A DNA stretch of 64,000 nt. Source: Rhizobium sp. BK313. Lineage in GTDB: Bacteria; Pseudomonadota; Alphaproteobacteria; Rhizobiales; Rhizobiaceae. Position numbers and translations under genes: made by a program. The DNA is taken from positions 372,001 to 436,000 of the forward strand of contig NZ_JACHZQ010000003.1 in NCBI RefSeq assembly GCF_014193655.1. Direction: 5' to 3'. The notes under the pieces are model-generated. The model was not told where the DNA came from. It did not search any database and worked only from the letters and a program-made list of their open reading frames with translations. Positions 32,163 through 40,934 of this stretch are shown piece by piece; position 1 is the stretch's first letter, and each line of letters opens with the position of its first letter.

Positions 32163-34505
32163 TCAGAATTCTTCCCACTCATCCTGCGCCAGCGCATTCG
32201 CGCCCTGGGTCTGCGGCCGCGCTTTGCGAGCTGGTGTCGCAGCAGGCGCGGCACGGCGGACGGGCGCCGGCGTGCGCATCTGCTGGGCGGTGGCGCGCAG
32301 TGCCGAGGCATTGTCCTGGCTGCCATGCGATGTACGGAAGCGAGCGACAAGCGCCTTCAGCGTCTGGGCCTCGTCGTTCAGCGTCACGCTGGCGGCGGTG
32401 GTTTCTTCCACCATCGCGGCGTTTTGCTGCGTCACCTGGTCCATCTGGTTCATTGCCGAGTTGATTTCCTTCAGCCCGATCGCTTGTTCGCTGGCAGAGG
32501 CCGAGATCTGGCGGATAAGGCCGTTGATCTCCATCACCTGCTCGGCGATCTTGTGCAGCGCATTGCCGGTGCGACCGACGAGATCGACGCCTTCCTTGAC
32601 CTGGCCTGCCGAGGTGTTGATCAGGGTCTTGATCTCCTTGGCGGCATTGGCCGAACGCTGCGCCAGCTCACGCACTTCCTGCGCCACGACGGCAAAGCCC
32701 TTGCCGGCTTCGCCTGCGCGGGCGGCTTCGACGCCGGCGTTCAGGGCGAGAAGATTGGTCTGGAAGGCGATCTCGTCGATGACGCCGATGATGCGCGAGA
32801 CCTCCTGCGAGGACTGCTCGATGCCATGCATGGAGGCAATCGCCTTCTGCACGATCTCGCCGGAGCGTCCGGCATCCTCGGATGCTGCGTTGACGCTGCT
32901 GGCAGCCGTGCGGGCATTTTCGGCGCTCGAGTTGACCTGAGCCGTCAGTTGGTTGAGTGCCGCCGCGGTTTCCTCCAGGCTTGCCGCCTGCTGCTCGGTG
33001 CGGCGGGCAAGGTCGGAAGCACTGTTGCTGATCTCGCCGGTGCCGCTGCCGATATTGCCGACGCTCAGGTTCATCGTGTGCACCGTCTCTTCGAGGCTTA
33101 CGAGTGCGGCATTGAAGTCCTGCTTCAACTGCGCGTATTCGCCGGGGAATTCCTCCGCGATACGGTGGCCGAGATTACCCTTGGAAAGCTCGGCAAGGCT
33201 CTGGCCGAGAATGGTGACGATGCGCCGTTGCAGCGCCACGGTTTCGCCGCGCTCCGCTTCCGAGCGGTAACGTTCGCCTTCGGCGGCGCGGCGCTGGTCG
33301 TTGGCTTCGGCTTCCAGTCGCTTGGTGTCGGCAAGGGCGAAGCGGAAGCCTTCGAGCGCCTTTGCGACCGAGCCGATTTCGTCGGCGCGCGCCTGACCTG
33401 CCACGGGCTCGGCATAGTTGCCGGCGCTGAGGCCGTTGACGCTGGCAACCAATCCGCCGAGCGGCTTCTGCACGAAGGTGCGTACGGCGGCGTACAGCGC
33501 CAGCATGACGGCCGCAAGCACGAGGACGCCGCCGATGATCATCATAAGGGTCTGATCGCGCACCGGCGCGGCAATCGCGCTGTGCGGCACATCGACGAGG
33601 ACGACCCAGGTGGCGTTGAGGCCCGGCACGGTGAAGGGATAGACCACGCGGTCGAATTCCTCGGCGTTGCCGTAAGTGAGGTTCTTGATAAGGCCGGCTG
33701 TCGACGAGGTCAGCGCAGCCTTGATGACGTCGCCACCGGCGCCGTCATAATTCTTCATCAACAGATCTTTGTTCGGTGCAACCAGCCACTTGTTGTCCTG
33801 GGAAAGCAGCAGAACACGGCCGGAATCGAAGGGATGCAAATTCTGCAATTTGGTGGAAAGGGAGGCTAGGGAGATGTCGACGCCGGAGACACCGATCAGC
33901 TTGCCGCCGGACATGACCGGATAGGTAATCGAGCTCATGGTCGTCGGAACGTCGGTGCCTTCGGCCATGTAGGGCGGAGTGATCGAACCCTTGCCGCTGT
34001 CGGCAGCAAGTTTCCACCATGCGGCGGTGTAGTCGTTGTCGAAGGTGGAGAACTGGATGCCGCCATCCTTGGTCTTTGACCAATAAGGCGTGAATGCGCC
34101 CTTGTCGTTGACGCCTTCGTCCTTGTTGTTGGCAAGCTCGGTTGTCTTGCCGTCGAATGTGCCGAGTTGTTCGCAGAACCAGCTGCCAAAGGCGAAGGCG
34201 TTCTGCTCGACATTGGCCTTGAGGATATTGATGATGCCCTTGCGATCGAAGGTGTGGCCCTCGTGGCCGCGGCCGATGATGGCAGCCATGGAACGGGCGG
34301 CGCTGGCGAGCTCGCCGATATTGGCGGCGATTTCGTTCGAGATGGATTTGGCCTCGCTATTGGCCTGATCCATTGTCAGCGTCTGCACGCGATCGCGGGT
34401 CTGGGAAATCAGCAGGAAGTTGGAGACGAACAGGACGAGCGCGATCGCCAGCCCGGTGACCAGGATGAGCTTGGCCGCAAGCGACTTCATACGAAAGGTG
34501 GACAT
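32163..34505 (-). CDS. Methyl-accepting chemotaxis protein with dCache-type sensor
   Basis: The 780-residue chemoreceptor has an N-terminal membrane helix, a large periplasmic region (about 40-320) that looks like a double Cache domain (DNKWLVAPNKDLL, GVSGVDISLASL), a second helix, a HAMP domain, and a long signalling domain with the tip EIAFQTNLLALNAGVEAARAGEAGKGFAVVA. The C terminus ends EWEEF, like the pentapeptide that tethers CheR/CheB. The frame begins at 34562, but GAGG before the ATG at 34505 favours that start. It lies between nucleoside hydrolase and ribokinase genes, suggesting, but not proving, a nucleoside or sugar ligand. Confidence 0.93.
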   Translation of the reverse strand: MSTFRMKSLAAKLILVTGLAIALVLFVSNFLLISQTRDRVQTLTMDQANSEAKSISNEIAANIGELASAARSMAAIIGRGHEGHTFDRKGIINILKANVEQNAFAFGSWFCEQLGTFDGKTTELANNKDEGVNDKGAFTPYWSKTKDGGIQFSTFDNDYTAAWWKLAADSGKGSITPPYMAEGTDVPTTMSSITYPVMSGGKLIGVSGVDISLASLSTKLQNLHPFDSGRVLLLSQDNKWLVAPNKDLLMKNYDGAGGDVIKAALTSSTAGLIKNLTYGNAEEFDRVVYPFTVPGLNATWVVLVDVPHSAIAAPVRDQTLMMIIGGVLVLAAVMLALYAAVRTFVQKPLGGLVASVNGLSAGNYAEPVAGQARADEIGSVAKALEGFRFALADTKRLEAEANDQRRAAEGERYRSEAERGETVALQRRIVTILGQSLAELSKGNLGHRIAEEFPGEYAQLKQDFNAALVSLEETVHTMNLSVGNIGSGTGEISNSASDLARRTEQQAASLEETAAALNQLTAQVNSSAENARTAASSVNAASEDAGRSGEIVQKAIASMHGIEQSSQEVSRIIGVIDEIAFQTNLLALNAGVEAARAGEAGKGFAVVAQEVRELAQRSANAAKEIKTLINTSAGQVKEGVDLVGRTGNALHKIAEQVMEINGLIRQISASASEQAIGLKEINSAMNQMDQVTQQNAAMVEETTAASVTLNDEAQTLKALVARFRTSHGSQDNASALRATAQQMRTPAPVRRAAPAATPARKARPQTQGANALAQDEWEEF

Positions 34506-34692
34506 CATTTCCTCGAGAGAACGATGCGTCGGATGCACATTATCCGGATGCAAGGTCGGCACAGGATGGCCCTGTCATGGGGCCGCCGGGAGAGCGCCTG
34601 CCGCCGCGAGTGAGAGACGCGCGGCAAGCAAGAGGAGAATGATCGCGAAGCGCAAAAATTTAATTAATTTGAGCGGCCAGGAATGGCGGGTC

Positions 34693-35592
34693 TCAAAGAC
34701 GCGCCGCGACCTCGCTTGCAACCGGGATCGATGGCTGCGCGCCTGGCTTGAGGCAGGCAAGCGAACCGGCGACGGCGGCGCGGCGGAGGGCTGCGTGGAA
34801 ATCGAGACCCTGGTCGAGGCTGGCTGCCAGATAACCGCAGAAGGTGTCGCCGGCGCCGACAGTATCGACCGGTTCGATGACGAGGCCCTTGGCGCGCGAC
34901 AATTCGCCGTTACGGATGGCGATGACGCCGTCGCCGCCGAGCGTGACGATAAGCGTCTGCCCCGTTTCGGCATGCAGGCGCGCGAGGGCTGCCTCGCGAT
35001 CACTGGCCGACATATTGTCCTGGCCTGCCAGCCTTTCGAATTCCGTCTCGTTGGCGATGACGATATCGGCAAGGAGGCCGAGCCGTGCTGCATCGGGAAT
35101 GAGCGGGGCGAGATTGAGGATCGTGCGAACACCTTTGGTCTTTGCCGCCGCAAGCGCCGTTTCTACGGCCGCAACCGGAATTTCGAATTGCAGCATGAGC
35201 GTATCGTTGGGGCTCAGCGCATTGACGGCGGCTGTCGCGTCCTCGGGCGTCATTGTGCCGTTGGCGCCGGGCACGACGGCGATCATGTTCTCGCCGTCGC
35301 CGCCGACAAGGATCAGCGCCGTGCCGGTCGGCTCGGAAACGTGGTTCACGGTGGAGAGATCGGTGCCGGCGGCATCGAGCAGGGCGAGCGCAGGCTCCGC
35401 GAAACCATCATTGCCGACGGCGCCGGTCAAACGCACAGTCGAGCCGGCGCGCCGCGCTGCCAACGCCTGGTTCGCGCCCTTGCCGCCCGCGGCTGTGGAA
35501 AAACCGTTGCCTGCCACCGTCTCGCCCGGCTTCGGCAGACGGTCGGTGGTGGCGATGAGGTCCATGTTGATGGAGCCGAAAATGGTGATCAT
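34693..35592 (-). CDS. rbsK: Ribokinase
   Basis: The 299-residue PfkB-family kinase phosphorylates ribose to ribose 5-phosphate. The start ITIFGSINMDLIATTDRLP with KPGETVAG and FSTAAGGKGANQALAARR is typical, and the catalytic-base motif VDTVGAGDTFCGYLAA is intact. The frame runs upstream to 35709, but the ATG at 35592 begins the conserved fold. The family also includes deoxyribokinase; ribokinase is the best call. It is divergent in role but close in position to the nucleoside hydrolase. Confidence 0.93.
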   Translation of the reverse strand: MITIFGSINMDLIATTDRLPKPGETVAGNGFSTAAGGKGANQALAARRAGSTVRLTGAVGNDGFAEPALALLDAAGTDLSTVNHVSEPTGTALILVGGDGENMIAVVPGANGTMTPEDATAAVNALSPNDTLMLQFEIPVAAVETALAAAKTKGVRTILNLAPLIPDAARLGLLADIVIANETEFERLAGQDNMSASDREAALARLHAETGQTLIVTLGGDGVIAIRNGELSRAKGLVIEPVDTVGAGDTFCGYLAASLDQGLDFHAALRRAAVAGSLACLKPGAQPSIPVASEVAARL

Positions 35593-35695
35593 GAGATATC
35601 CCGCCCTGCTTGTTGATGTCGCCTGATCCCATTCAGAACCGCTTTTTTTCGTTTGGGGATCATGCATTGATTTGGCGCGACACTGCCCGAAGCGA

Positions 35696-36892
35696 TCAGT
35701 CCTCGTCAACCACCCTGAGCTTGAGTTGGCCGGTGCGGTTGTCGATGGGCTTCGGCCGGTCCTCGACGGTAGGCTTGACGGGCTCGCCGGCCGCCTCGAA
35801 TTCCAGCGCTTCTATCCTCTCGCCGCGGCGTGCCAGCTTGTCCGCGGAGGTGACGATCATGTCGACATCCTTCTGCGCCATGGCGAAATGCCCCTGCAGC
35901 TTGCGCACCCGCTCGTCGAGGCGGGAGAGATCGTCCATCAGATGCGCCACTTCGCCCTGGATCACATGCGCCTGCTCACGCATGCGCTGGTCCTTCAACA
36001 CCGCCTGGATAACTTGAATCGACAGCATCAGCAGCGACGGCGAGACGATGACAATACGTGAACGCTGCGCCTTCTGCACGATCGCTTCGAAATTCTCGTG
36101 GATTTCCGCAAAGATCGATTCGGACGGAACGAAGAGGAAGGCTGTGTCCTGCGTCTCCCCCTGAATGAGATATTTCTCGGCGATGTCGCGGATATGCACC
36201 TCGAGATCCCGGCGGAATTGCTGTGCGGCGATCTTGCCCTGCTCCGGGTTTGCTGCTGCAGCGTTGCGGATAGCGTTCCAGGCTTCCAGCGGAAATTTAG
36301 CGTCGATGACCAAGGGCGGCGAGCCGTTCGGCATACGCACCGTGCAATCCGGCCGCGACCCGTTGGACAGCGTCGGCTGGAAGGCATAGGCGCCCATCGG
36401 CAATCCGTCGGCGATGATCGTCTCCATGCGGGCCTGGCCGAAGGCACCGCGCGTCTGCTTGTTGGAGAGGATCGCCTGCAGGCCGACGACGTCCTTTGCC
36501 AGCGACTGAATATTGGTCTGCGCGGCGTCGATGACGGCAAGCCGCTCCTGTAGGCGGCGCAGGTTCTCATGCGTCGAGCGCGTCTGCTCGCCGATCGTCG
36601 CTGTTACCCGTTGCGACATGCCGTCGAGCCGCTGGTTGATGGCATGGTTGAGCTCCGCCTGCCGCGAGCCGAACACCTCGGCCATGGTGGCAAGCCGGCC
36701 CTGCATCTCCGCTTGTGCACGGAGGAGTGCCGCCATGTTATGTTCGGCATCCTCGGCCCGCAGCATATCCTCCTCCCACCGCCGCCCTCTGTTGTTGATG
36801 ACAAGGACGATGACGGCAATCAGAAGCAGGATGACAAGGCCGGCCAGAACCGGGACGACGGGAATCTCTTGGCCGAAGAGAATAAAGGACAT
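35696..36892 (-). CDS. rmuC: DNA recombination protein RmuC
   Basis: The 398-residue protein has an N-terminal membrane helix (VLAGLVILLLIAVIVLVIN), a coiled-coil region (about 45-150), and a nuclease-like RmuC domain with KFPLEAWNAI, QDTAFLFVPSESIFAEI and VIVSPSLLMLSIQVIQ. RmuC limits inversions between short inverted repeats. Several upstream ATGs are in frame (37018, 36928); 36892 is preferred because it starts just before the membrane helix. The gene is followed by ribokinase after 103 bases. Confidence 0.92.
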   Translation of the reverse strand: MSFILFGQEIPVVPVLAGLVILLLIAVIVLVINNRGRRWEEDMLRAEDAEHNMAALLRAQAEMQGRLATMAEVFGSRQAELNHAINQRLDGMSQRVTATIGEQTRSTHENLRRLQERLAVIDAAQTNIQSLAKDVVGLQAILSNKQTRGAFGQARMETIIADGLPMGAYAFQPTLSNGSRPDCTVRMPNGSPPLVIDAKFPLEAWNAIRNAAAANPEQGKIAAQQFRRDLEVHIRDIAEKYLIQGETQDTAFLFVPSESIFAEIHENFEAIVQKAQRSRIVIVSPSLLMLSIQVIQAVLKDQRMREQAHVIQGEVAHLMDDLSRLDERVRKLQGHFAMAQKDVDMIVTSADKLARRGERIEALEFEAAGEPVKPTVEDRPKPIDNRTGQLKLRVVDED

Positions 36893-37076
36893 GATATTGG
36901 ATACTCGTGAAACTCGTGCCGGCACCATAACAAAAACGCAGAGAATATCCAGATCAAAACGTGAACAAAATTTCACGAGGCTAGCTTCGACCTGAAGTCC
37001 CAAGCGTTGAAAAAACACGCTTCAGCCGCCATCTAAATAATTCCATCGCACAACAAGATGCGTTATGGGAAACTTC

Positions 37077-37592
37077 ATGACGATCAAGCCACTCATCATT
37101 TTGCCCGATCCGCTGCTCCGCCAGGCCTCTGCACCTATAGAGCGCGTCGATACCGAAGTTCAACGCCTTGCCGACGATATGCTGGCAACCATGTATGATG
37201 CGCCTGGTATCGGCCTCGCGGCCATCCAGATCGGCGTTCCCCGCCGCATGCTGGTGATCGACGTGTCGCGCGAAGGCGAAGACAAGCAGCCGCTGGTCTT
37301 CATCAATCCCGAAATCATCACCTCGTCGGACGAGCGTTCGGTTTATGAAGAGGGTTGCCTCTCCATTCCGGATTACTATGCCGAAGTCGAGCGTCCGGCC
37401 CGTGTCACCGTTAAGCATCTCGACCGCAATGGCAAAGAACAGATCGTCGAAGCCGACGGCTTGCTTGCGACTTGCCTGCAACACGAGATCGACCACCTGA
37501 ACGGCGTGCTGTTCATCGACTATATCTCGCGCCTGAAACGCGAGATGGTGATCAAGAAGTTCACCAAGGCGGCGAAGTCGAAGGCGCTCTGA
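37077..37592 (+). CDS. def: Peptide deformylase
   Basis: Def removes the formyl group from nascent proteins. The 171-residue protein has all three motifs: GIGLAAIQIG, EGCLS with the metal cysteine, and QHEIDHLNG with the metal histidines and catalytic Glu. An ATG at 37065 is also in frame; the one at 37077 gives the usual start MTIKPLIILPDPLLR. fmt, which adds the formyl group, normally follows directly; here a vapC remnant and a repeat intervene. Confidence 0.97.
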   Translation: MTIKPLIILPDPLLRQASAPIERVDTEVQRLADDMLATMYDAPGIGLAAIQIGVPRRMLVIDVSREGEDKQPLVFINPEIITSSDERSVYEEGCLSIPDYYAEVERPARVTVKHLDRNGKEQIVEADGLLATCLQHEIDHLNGVLFIDYISRLKREMVIKKFTKAAKSKAL

Positions 37593-37604
37593 GGGGGCCT
37601 AAAG

Positions 37605-37921
37605 GCAAGCGCAAAGCTGCGTTGATTTCAGAGTTGGAGGCGATCGAGACTGAATTTATCGGGCGTATTGTTGTTTTTTCGCCCAACGCCGCTCATCGCT
37701 ACAGAACGATTTCCGCCCAACGTCACAAGATCGGGCGACGCATGGAAACCAAGGGCGCCATGATCGCTGCCATCTGCGTTGCTAATGGCGCGACGTTGGC
37801 GACGCGGAACACAAAAGATTTCGGGGGGCTTGATCTGAAGCTCGTAAACCCGTTTGAAGGCGGCCGATGCATAATCCCAAAAAGTGCGAAGCGGTTTTTG
37901 GACAAGATCATGCCAAACTAG
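37605..37921 (+). pseudogene. Truncated VapC-like PIN-domain toxin remnant
   Basis: The frame from about 37605 reads like the C-terminal half of a VapC RNase: FSPNAAHRYRTISAQRHKIGR, AMIAAICVANGATLATRNTKDF and LDLKLVNPFEGG. The N-terminal part with the first catalytic Asp is missing and no vapB antitoxin is present, so it should be inactive. The frame runs through an intergenic repeat (37869-37914) that supplies the last residues before the stop. The remaining frame has no internal stop, which suggests fairly recent loss. Confidence 0.78.
37869..37914. repeat. Intergenic palindromic repeat, copy 3
   Basis: The element begins GCATAATCCC, has AAAAAGTGCGAAGCGGTTTTT in the core (one base short of a perfect match to copy 2) and ends AAGATCATGCC. 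It joins the vapC remnant to the fmt upstream region. Confidence 0.75.
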
Positions 37922-37945
37922 ATATCATTTAGCCGGACGGATCGC

Positions 37946-38893
37946 ATGTCGCTCAGCATCATTTTTATGGGAACGCCCGAATTTTCCGTGCCGACTTTGC
38001 GGTCGTTGGTCGATGCCGGACATAGGATTCGCGCCGTTTATACGCAGCCGCCGCGTCCAGGCGGTCGACGTGGGCTGGACCTGCAGAAATCACCGGTGCA
38101 CCAGGCGGCGGAGCTGCTCGGCCTGCCGGTGTTCACGCCCATCAATTTCAAGGATACGGAGGAGCGCCAGCGTTTCCGTGAGCTTGATGCCGATGTCGCC
38201 GTGGTCGTCGCCTATGGCCTGCTGCTGCCAGAGGCAATCCTCACGGGCACCCGGCTCGGCTGCTATAACGGCCATGCCTCGCTGCTGCCGCGCTGGCGGG
38301 GTGCAGCGCCCATCCAGCGGGCAATCATGGCCGGCGATAAGAAGACCGGCATGATGGTGATGAAGATGGATAAGGGTCTCGATACAGGCCCGGTCGCCCT
38401 GACGCGGGAAGTCGAGATCGGCGGCACCATGACGGCGGGCGAGCTGCATGACAAGCTGATGCTAGCCGGCGCCAAGGCGATGGCGGAGGCTATGAACAAG
38501 CTGGAGCATGATGAACTGCCGCTGACCGAACAGCCTGCCGAAGGTGTCGTCTACGCCGCCAAGATCGACAAGGGCGAGACCCGCATCGATTTCAGCAAGC
38601 CGGCGTTCGATGTTCACAACCATATTCGCGGTCTCTCGCCTTTTCCCGGAGCTTGGTTCGAAATGGAAATCGCCGGGCGACCGGAGCGTATCAAAGTCCT
38701 TGGCTCCGAACTTGCCAATGGCGAGGGCGCAGCCGGCGAAGTGCTGACCGATGATCTGGTCATTGCCGGCGGCTCCGGCGCGGTCCGGCTGACGAAATTG
38801 CAGAAAGCCGGCGGCAAGCCGTTGGCTGCGGCCGATTTCCTGCGCGGCACACCGATTGCGCCGGGTACGATGTTGGCGGCGGGGCCAGCCTGA
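37946..38893 (+). CDS. fmt: Methionyl-tRNA formyltransferase
   Basis: Fmt formylates initiator Met-tRNA. The 315-residue protein has the Rossmann start IIFMGTPEFSVPTL, the catalytic Asn and His in CYNGHASLLPRWRGAAPIQR, the catalytic Asp in DKGLDTGPV, and a C-terminal OB-like domain (about 210-315). Its stop shares a base with the truA start (TGATG). Its usual partner def lies just upstream. Confidence 0.97.
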   Translation: MSLSIIFMGTPEFSVPTLRSLVDAGHRIRAVYTQPPRPGGRRGLDLQKSPVHQAAELLGLPVFTPINFKDTEERQRFRELDADVAVVVAYGLLLPEAILTGTRLGCYNGHASLLPRWRGAAPIQRAIMAGDKKTGMMVMKMDKGLDTGPVALTREVEIGGTMTAGELHDKLMLAGAKAMAEAMNKLEHDELPLTEQPAEGVVYAAKIDKGETRIDFSKPAFDVHNHIRGLSPFPGAWFEMEIAGRPERIKVLGSELANGEGAAGEVLTDDLVIAGGSGAVRLTKLQKAGGKPLAAADFLRGTPIAPGTMLAAGPA

Positions 38894-39684
38894 TGCCGCG
38901 TTACCGCATGACCGTCGAATATGACGGCATCCCCTATGTCGGCTGGCAGCGTCAGGACAACGGTCCCTCTGTACAGAGCGCAATAGAAGGCGCCATCCTG
39001 TCCCTGACAGGCGAGAAGGTCTCTATTCGCGGCGCGGGACGTACCGATTCCGGCGTGCATGCGATGGGCCAGGTTGCACATGCCGATCTTTCCAAGGAAT
39101 GGAAGCTGCACACGCTGCGCAATGCGCTGAATGCCCATCTGAGGCTGGCCGGCGAGCGTGTCGCCATTCTTGATGTCGCGCAGGTCGATGCGAGCTTCGA
39201 CGCCCGTTTCTCGGCGATCCGCCGGCATTATCTCTACCGGATCATTGCCCGCCGCGCGCCGCTGGCGTTGGAGGCCGGGCGTGCCTGGTGGGTGCCGAAG
39301 GATATGGACCACGAGGGCATGCACGCGGCGGCGCAGACGCTGGTCGGCCGGCATGATTTCACCACGTTTCGCTCGGCCCATTGCCAGGCGAACAGTCCGG
39401 TCAGGACGTTGGATCGGCTCGACGTAACCCGCAACGGCGAACTGATCGAAATCCGCGCCACCGCGCAAAGCTTCCTGCACAACCAAATCCGTTCCTTTGC
39501 CGGAACGCTCAAACTCGCAGGTGAAGGCAAGTGGACCCCGGATGACGTTCGTGCCGCTTTGGATGCAAAGGACCGCAAGGCGTGCGGCCCGGTCGCACCG
39601 CCGGATGGGCTTTATTTTGTGCAGGTGGATTATCGCGACGGCGTTGGGCCCGTCGACGCCAATGATGAGCAAGACGATTCATAG
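38893..39684 (+). CDS. truA: tRNA pseudouridine(38-40) synthase TruA
   Basis: The 263-residue protein makes pseudouridine in the anticodon arm. The catalytic Asp is in the GRTDSGVHAMGQ motif near residue 55, and RRHYLYRI and FLHNQIRSFAGTL are the usual later blocks. It overlaps fmt by one base. Confidence 0.97.
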   Translation: MPRYRMTVEYDGIPYVGWQRQDNGPSVQSAIEGAILSLTGEKVSIRGAGRTDSGVHAMGQVAHADLSKEWKLHTLRNALNAHLRLAGERVAILDVAQVDASFDARFSAIRRHYLYRIIARRAPLALEAGRAWWVPKDMDHEGMHAAAQTLVGRHDFTTFRSAHCQANSPVRTLDRLDVTRNGELIEIRATAQSFLHNQIRSFAGTLKLAGEGKWTPDDVRAALDAKDRKACGPVAPPDGLYFVQVDYRDGVGPVDANDEQDDS

Positions 39685-39737
39685 GCTCCGTTGGCCAGTG
39701 GCCCGCACATCGCGGCCGTCTGCCCCGGTTCACCAGT

Positions 39738-40160
39738 TCAGAACACCTTACGAAAAAAGATGCGCTCCCGCCCTTTCGGATAGTCTTTCAAAGCCCCAAA
39801 GCGCTCATAACCGTTCTTTTCGTAAAAGCCCGGAGCTTGGAAGCTGAACGTGTCCAGCCAGATGCCGATGCAAGTCTTCTGTCGCGCGATCTGTTCTGCC
39901 TGCGTGAGAAGCCTCGTTCCGAAATCTTCACCACGGAGGTTTTCGGGAACAAAAAGCAACTCCACGAAAAGCCAGTCGTAGTAGAGTTTAGCCCATAAGC
40001 CACCCACGGCGTTGCCTGCTTCGTTTTTAAGCATAATTGCGATCTGCTCATATCCGTCATCGCCGGTTTGGGCGTCGTTGAACGCAAGCAACGGATTGAG
40101 TATCGCCCGGTGATCTTCGTCCGACGGATTGTCGAGAATTGTGATGATGGCGCTTGGCAT
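39738..40160 (-). CDS. GNAT-family acetyltransferase
   Basis: The 140-residue protein has a GNAT fold with the acetyl-CoA-binding segment VPENLRGEDFGTRLLTQAEQIA and the closing GFYEKNGYERFG block. The substrate is unknown. It is convergent with truA and stands alone, with about 170 gene-free bases between it and the next gene. Confidence 0.85.
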   Translation of the reverse strand: MPSAIITILDNPSDEDHRAILNPLLAFNDAQTGDDGYEQIAIMLKNEAGNAVGGLWAKLYYDWLFVELLFVPENLRGEDFGTRLLTQAEQIARQKTCIGIWLDTFSFQAPGFYEKNGYERFGALKDYPKGRERIFFRKVF

Positions 40161-40334
40161 GCTTCATAATTCCCTTTGAAAAAGACCCTCATCCAAACAT
40201 TACAATCGTATCTGCTATGTGCGGAAGTTAATTCGCGACAAGAGATCTCTTCTGAAGAGAAGACCAACCCTCAAAGCACGTGACGGCGATATATCGGCTT
40301 TCGCCTACCACTTTGTCAGCGGTGCCTATCCGGT

Positions 40335-40934
40335 TCAGCCAGGCGGATAGACGCCGAGGAAGCGCTGCAGAAAATCCGTCAGCAGCATGGTCGGGATCAG
40401 CAGTATCAGCGTCAGCGCGCCGACGAAAAGAGGATGCGTGCCGCAGATCATCCTGAGGATACGCGCGAGCGAGAAGACGATCGCCATCATCAACGCGAGC
40501 CATAGGATGGCCGCCAGCCCGCTGGAGCCGGGGACAAAGGCGAGCAGAGCGATCAGCAGGGAATTGAGATAGGAGGTCGGGAGGCCGAGCCAGTTCACGA
40601 CAACGACGATAGGCGCGAATTTGTCGCCGAAACGAAAGATCATCAGCAACACGCCGGCAAGTATCAACGGCAGAAGCCAGCTTGCTGCCTCAACCAATGC
40701 CAGGCGAAAGAAGAAGGCTATGCCGGTCGAGGTTTCCGGCGGCATGGCGGTGAGATAGGCCTGCTGCCACCAGAGCCATGAAATGCCGATCGACGGCAGA
40801 CTCCACAGAATCGCCCAGAAGGATCGCAGCATGCCGCGATCTGATATGTCGAGATATTGGAAGCCGCGCGCATCCATGCGGATCAACAGCCACAAGCCCG
40901 CCAGATAGTATTGGACTTCCCTAAAGGTCGGCAT
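40335..40934 (-). CDS. Inner-membrane protein of unknown function, downstream of dapE
   Basis: The 199-residue protein has four or five hydrophobic helices (for example LLPLILAGVLLMIF, PGSSGLAAILWLALMMAIVFSLA, LFVGALTLILLIPTML). I do not recognise a family. The frame starts at 41081, but the ATG at 40934 is preferred; it overlaps the 3' end of dapE by 14 bases, suggesting coupled translation in a dapE operon. The short Arg-Met-Asp loop after the first helix is unremarkable. Confidence 0.75.
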   Translation of the reverse strand: MPTFREVQYYLAGLWLLIRMDARGFQYLDISDRGMLRSFWAILWSLPSIGISWLWWQQAYLTAMPPETSTGIAFFFRLALVEAASWLLPLILAGVLLMIFRFGDKFAPIVVVVNWLGLPTSYLNSLLIALLAFVPGSSGLAAILWLALMMAIVFSLARILRMICGTHPLFVGALTLILLIPTMLLTDFLQRFLGVYPPG

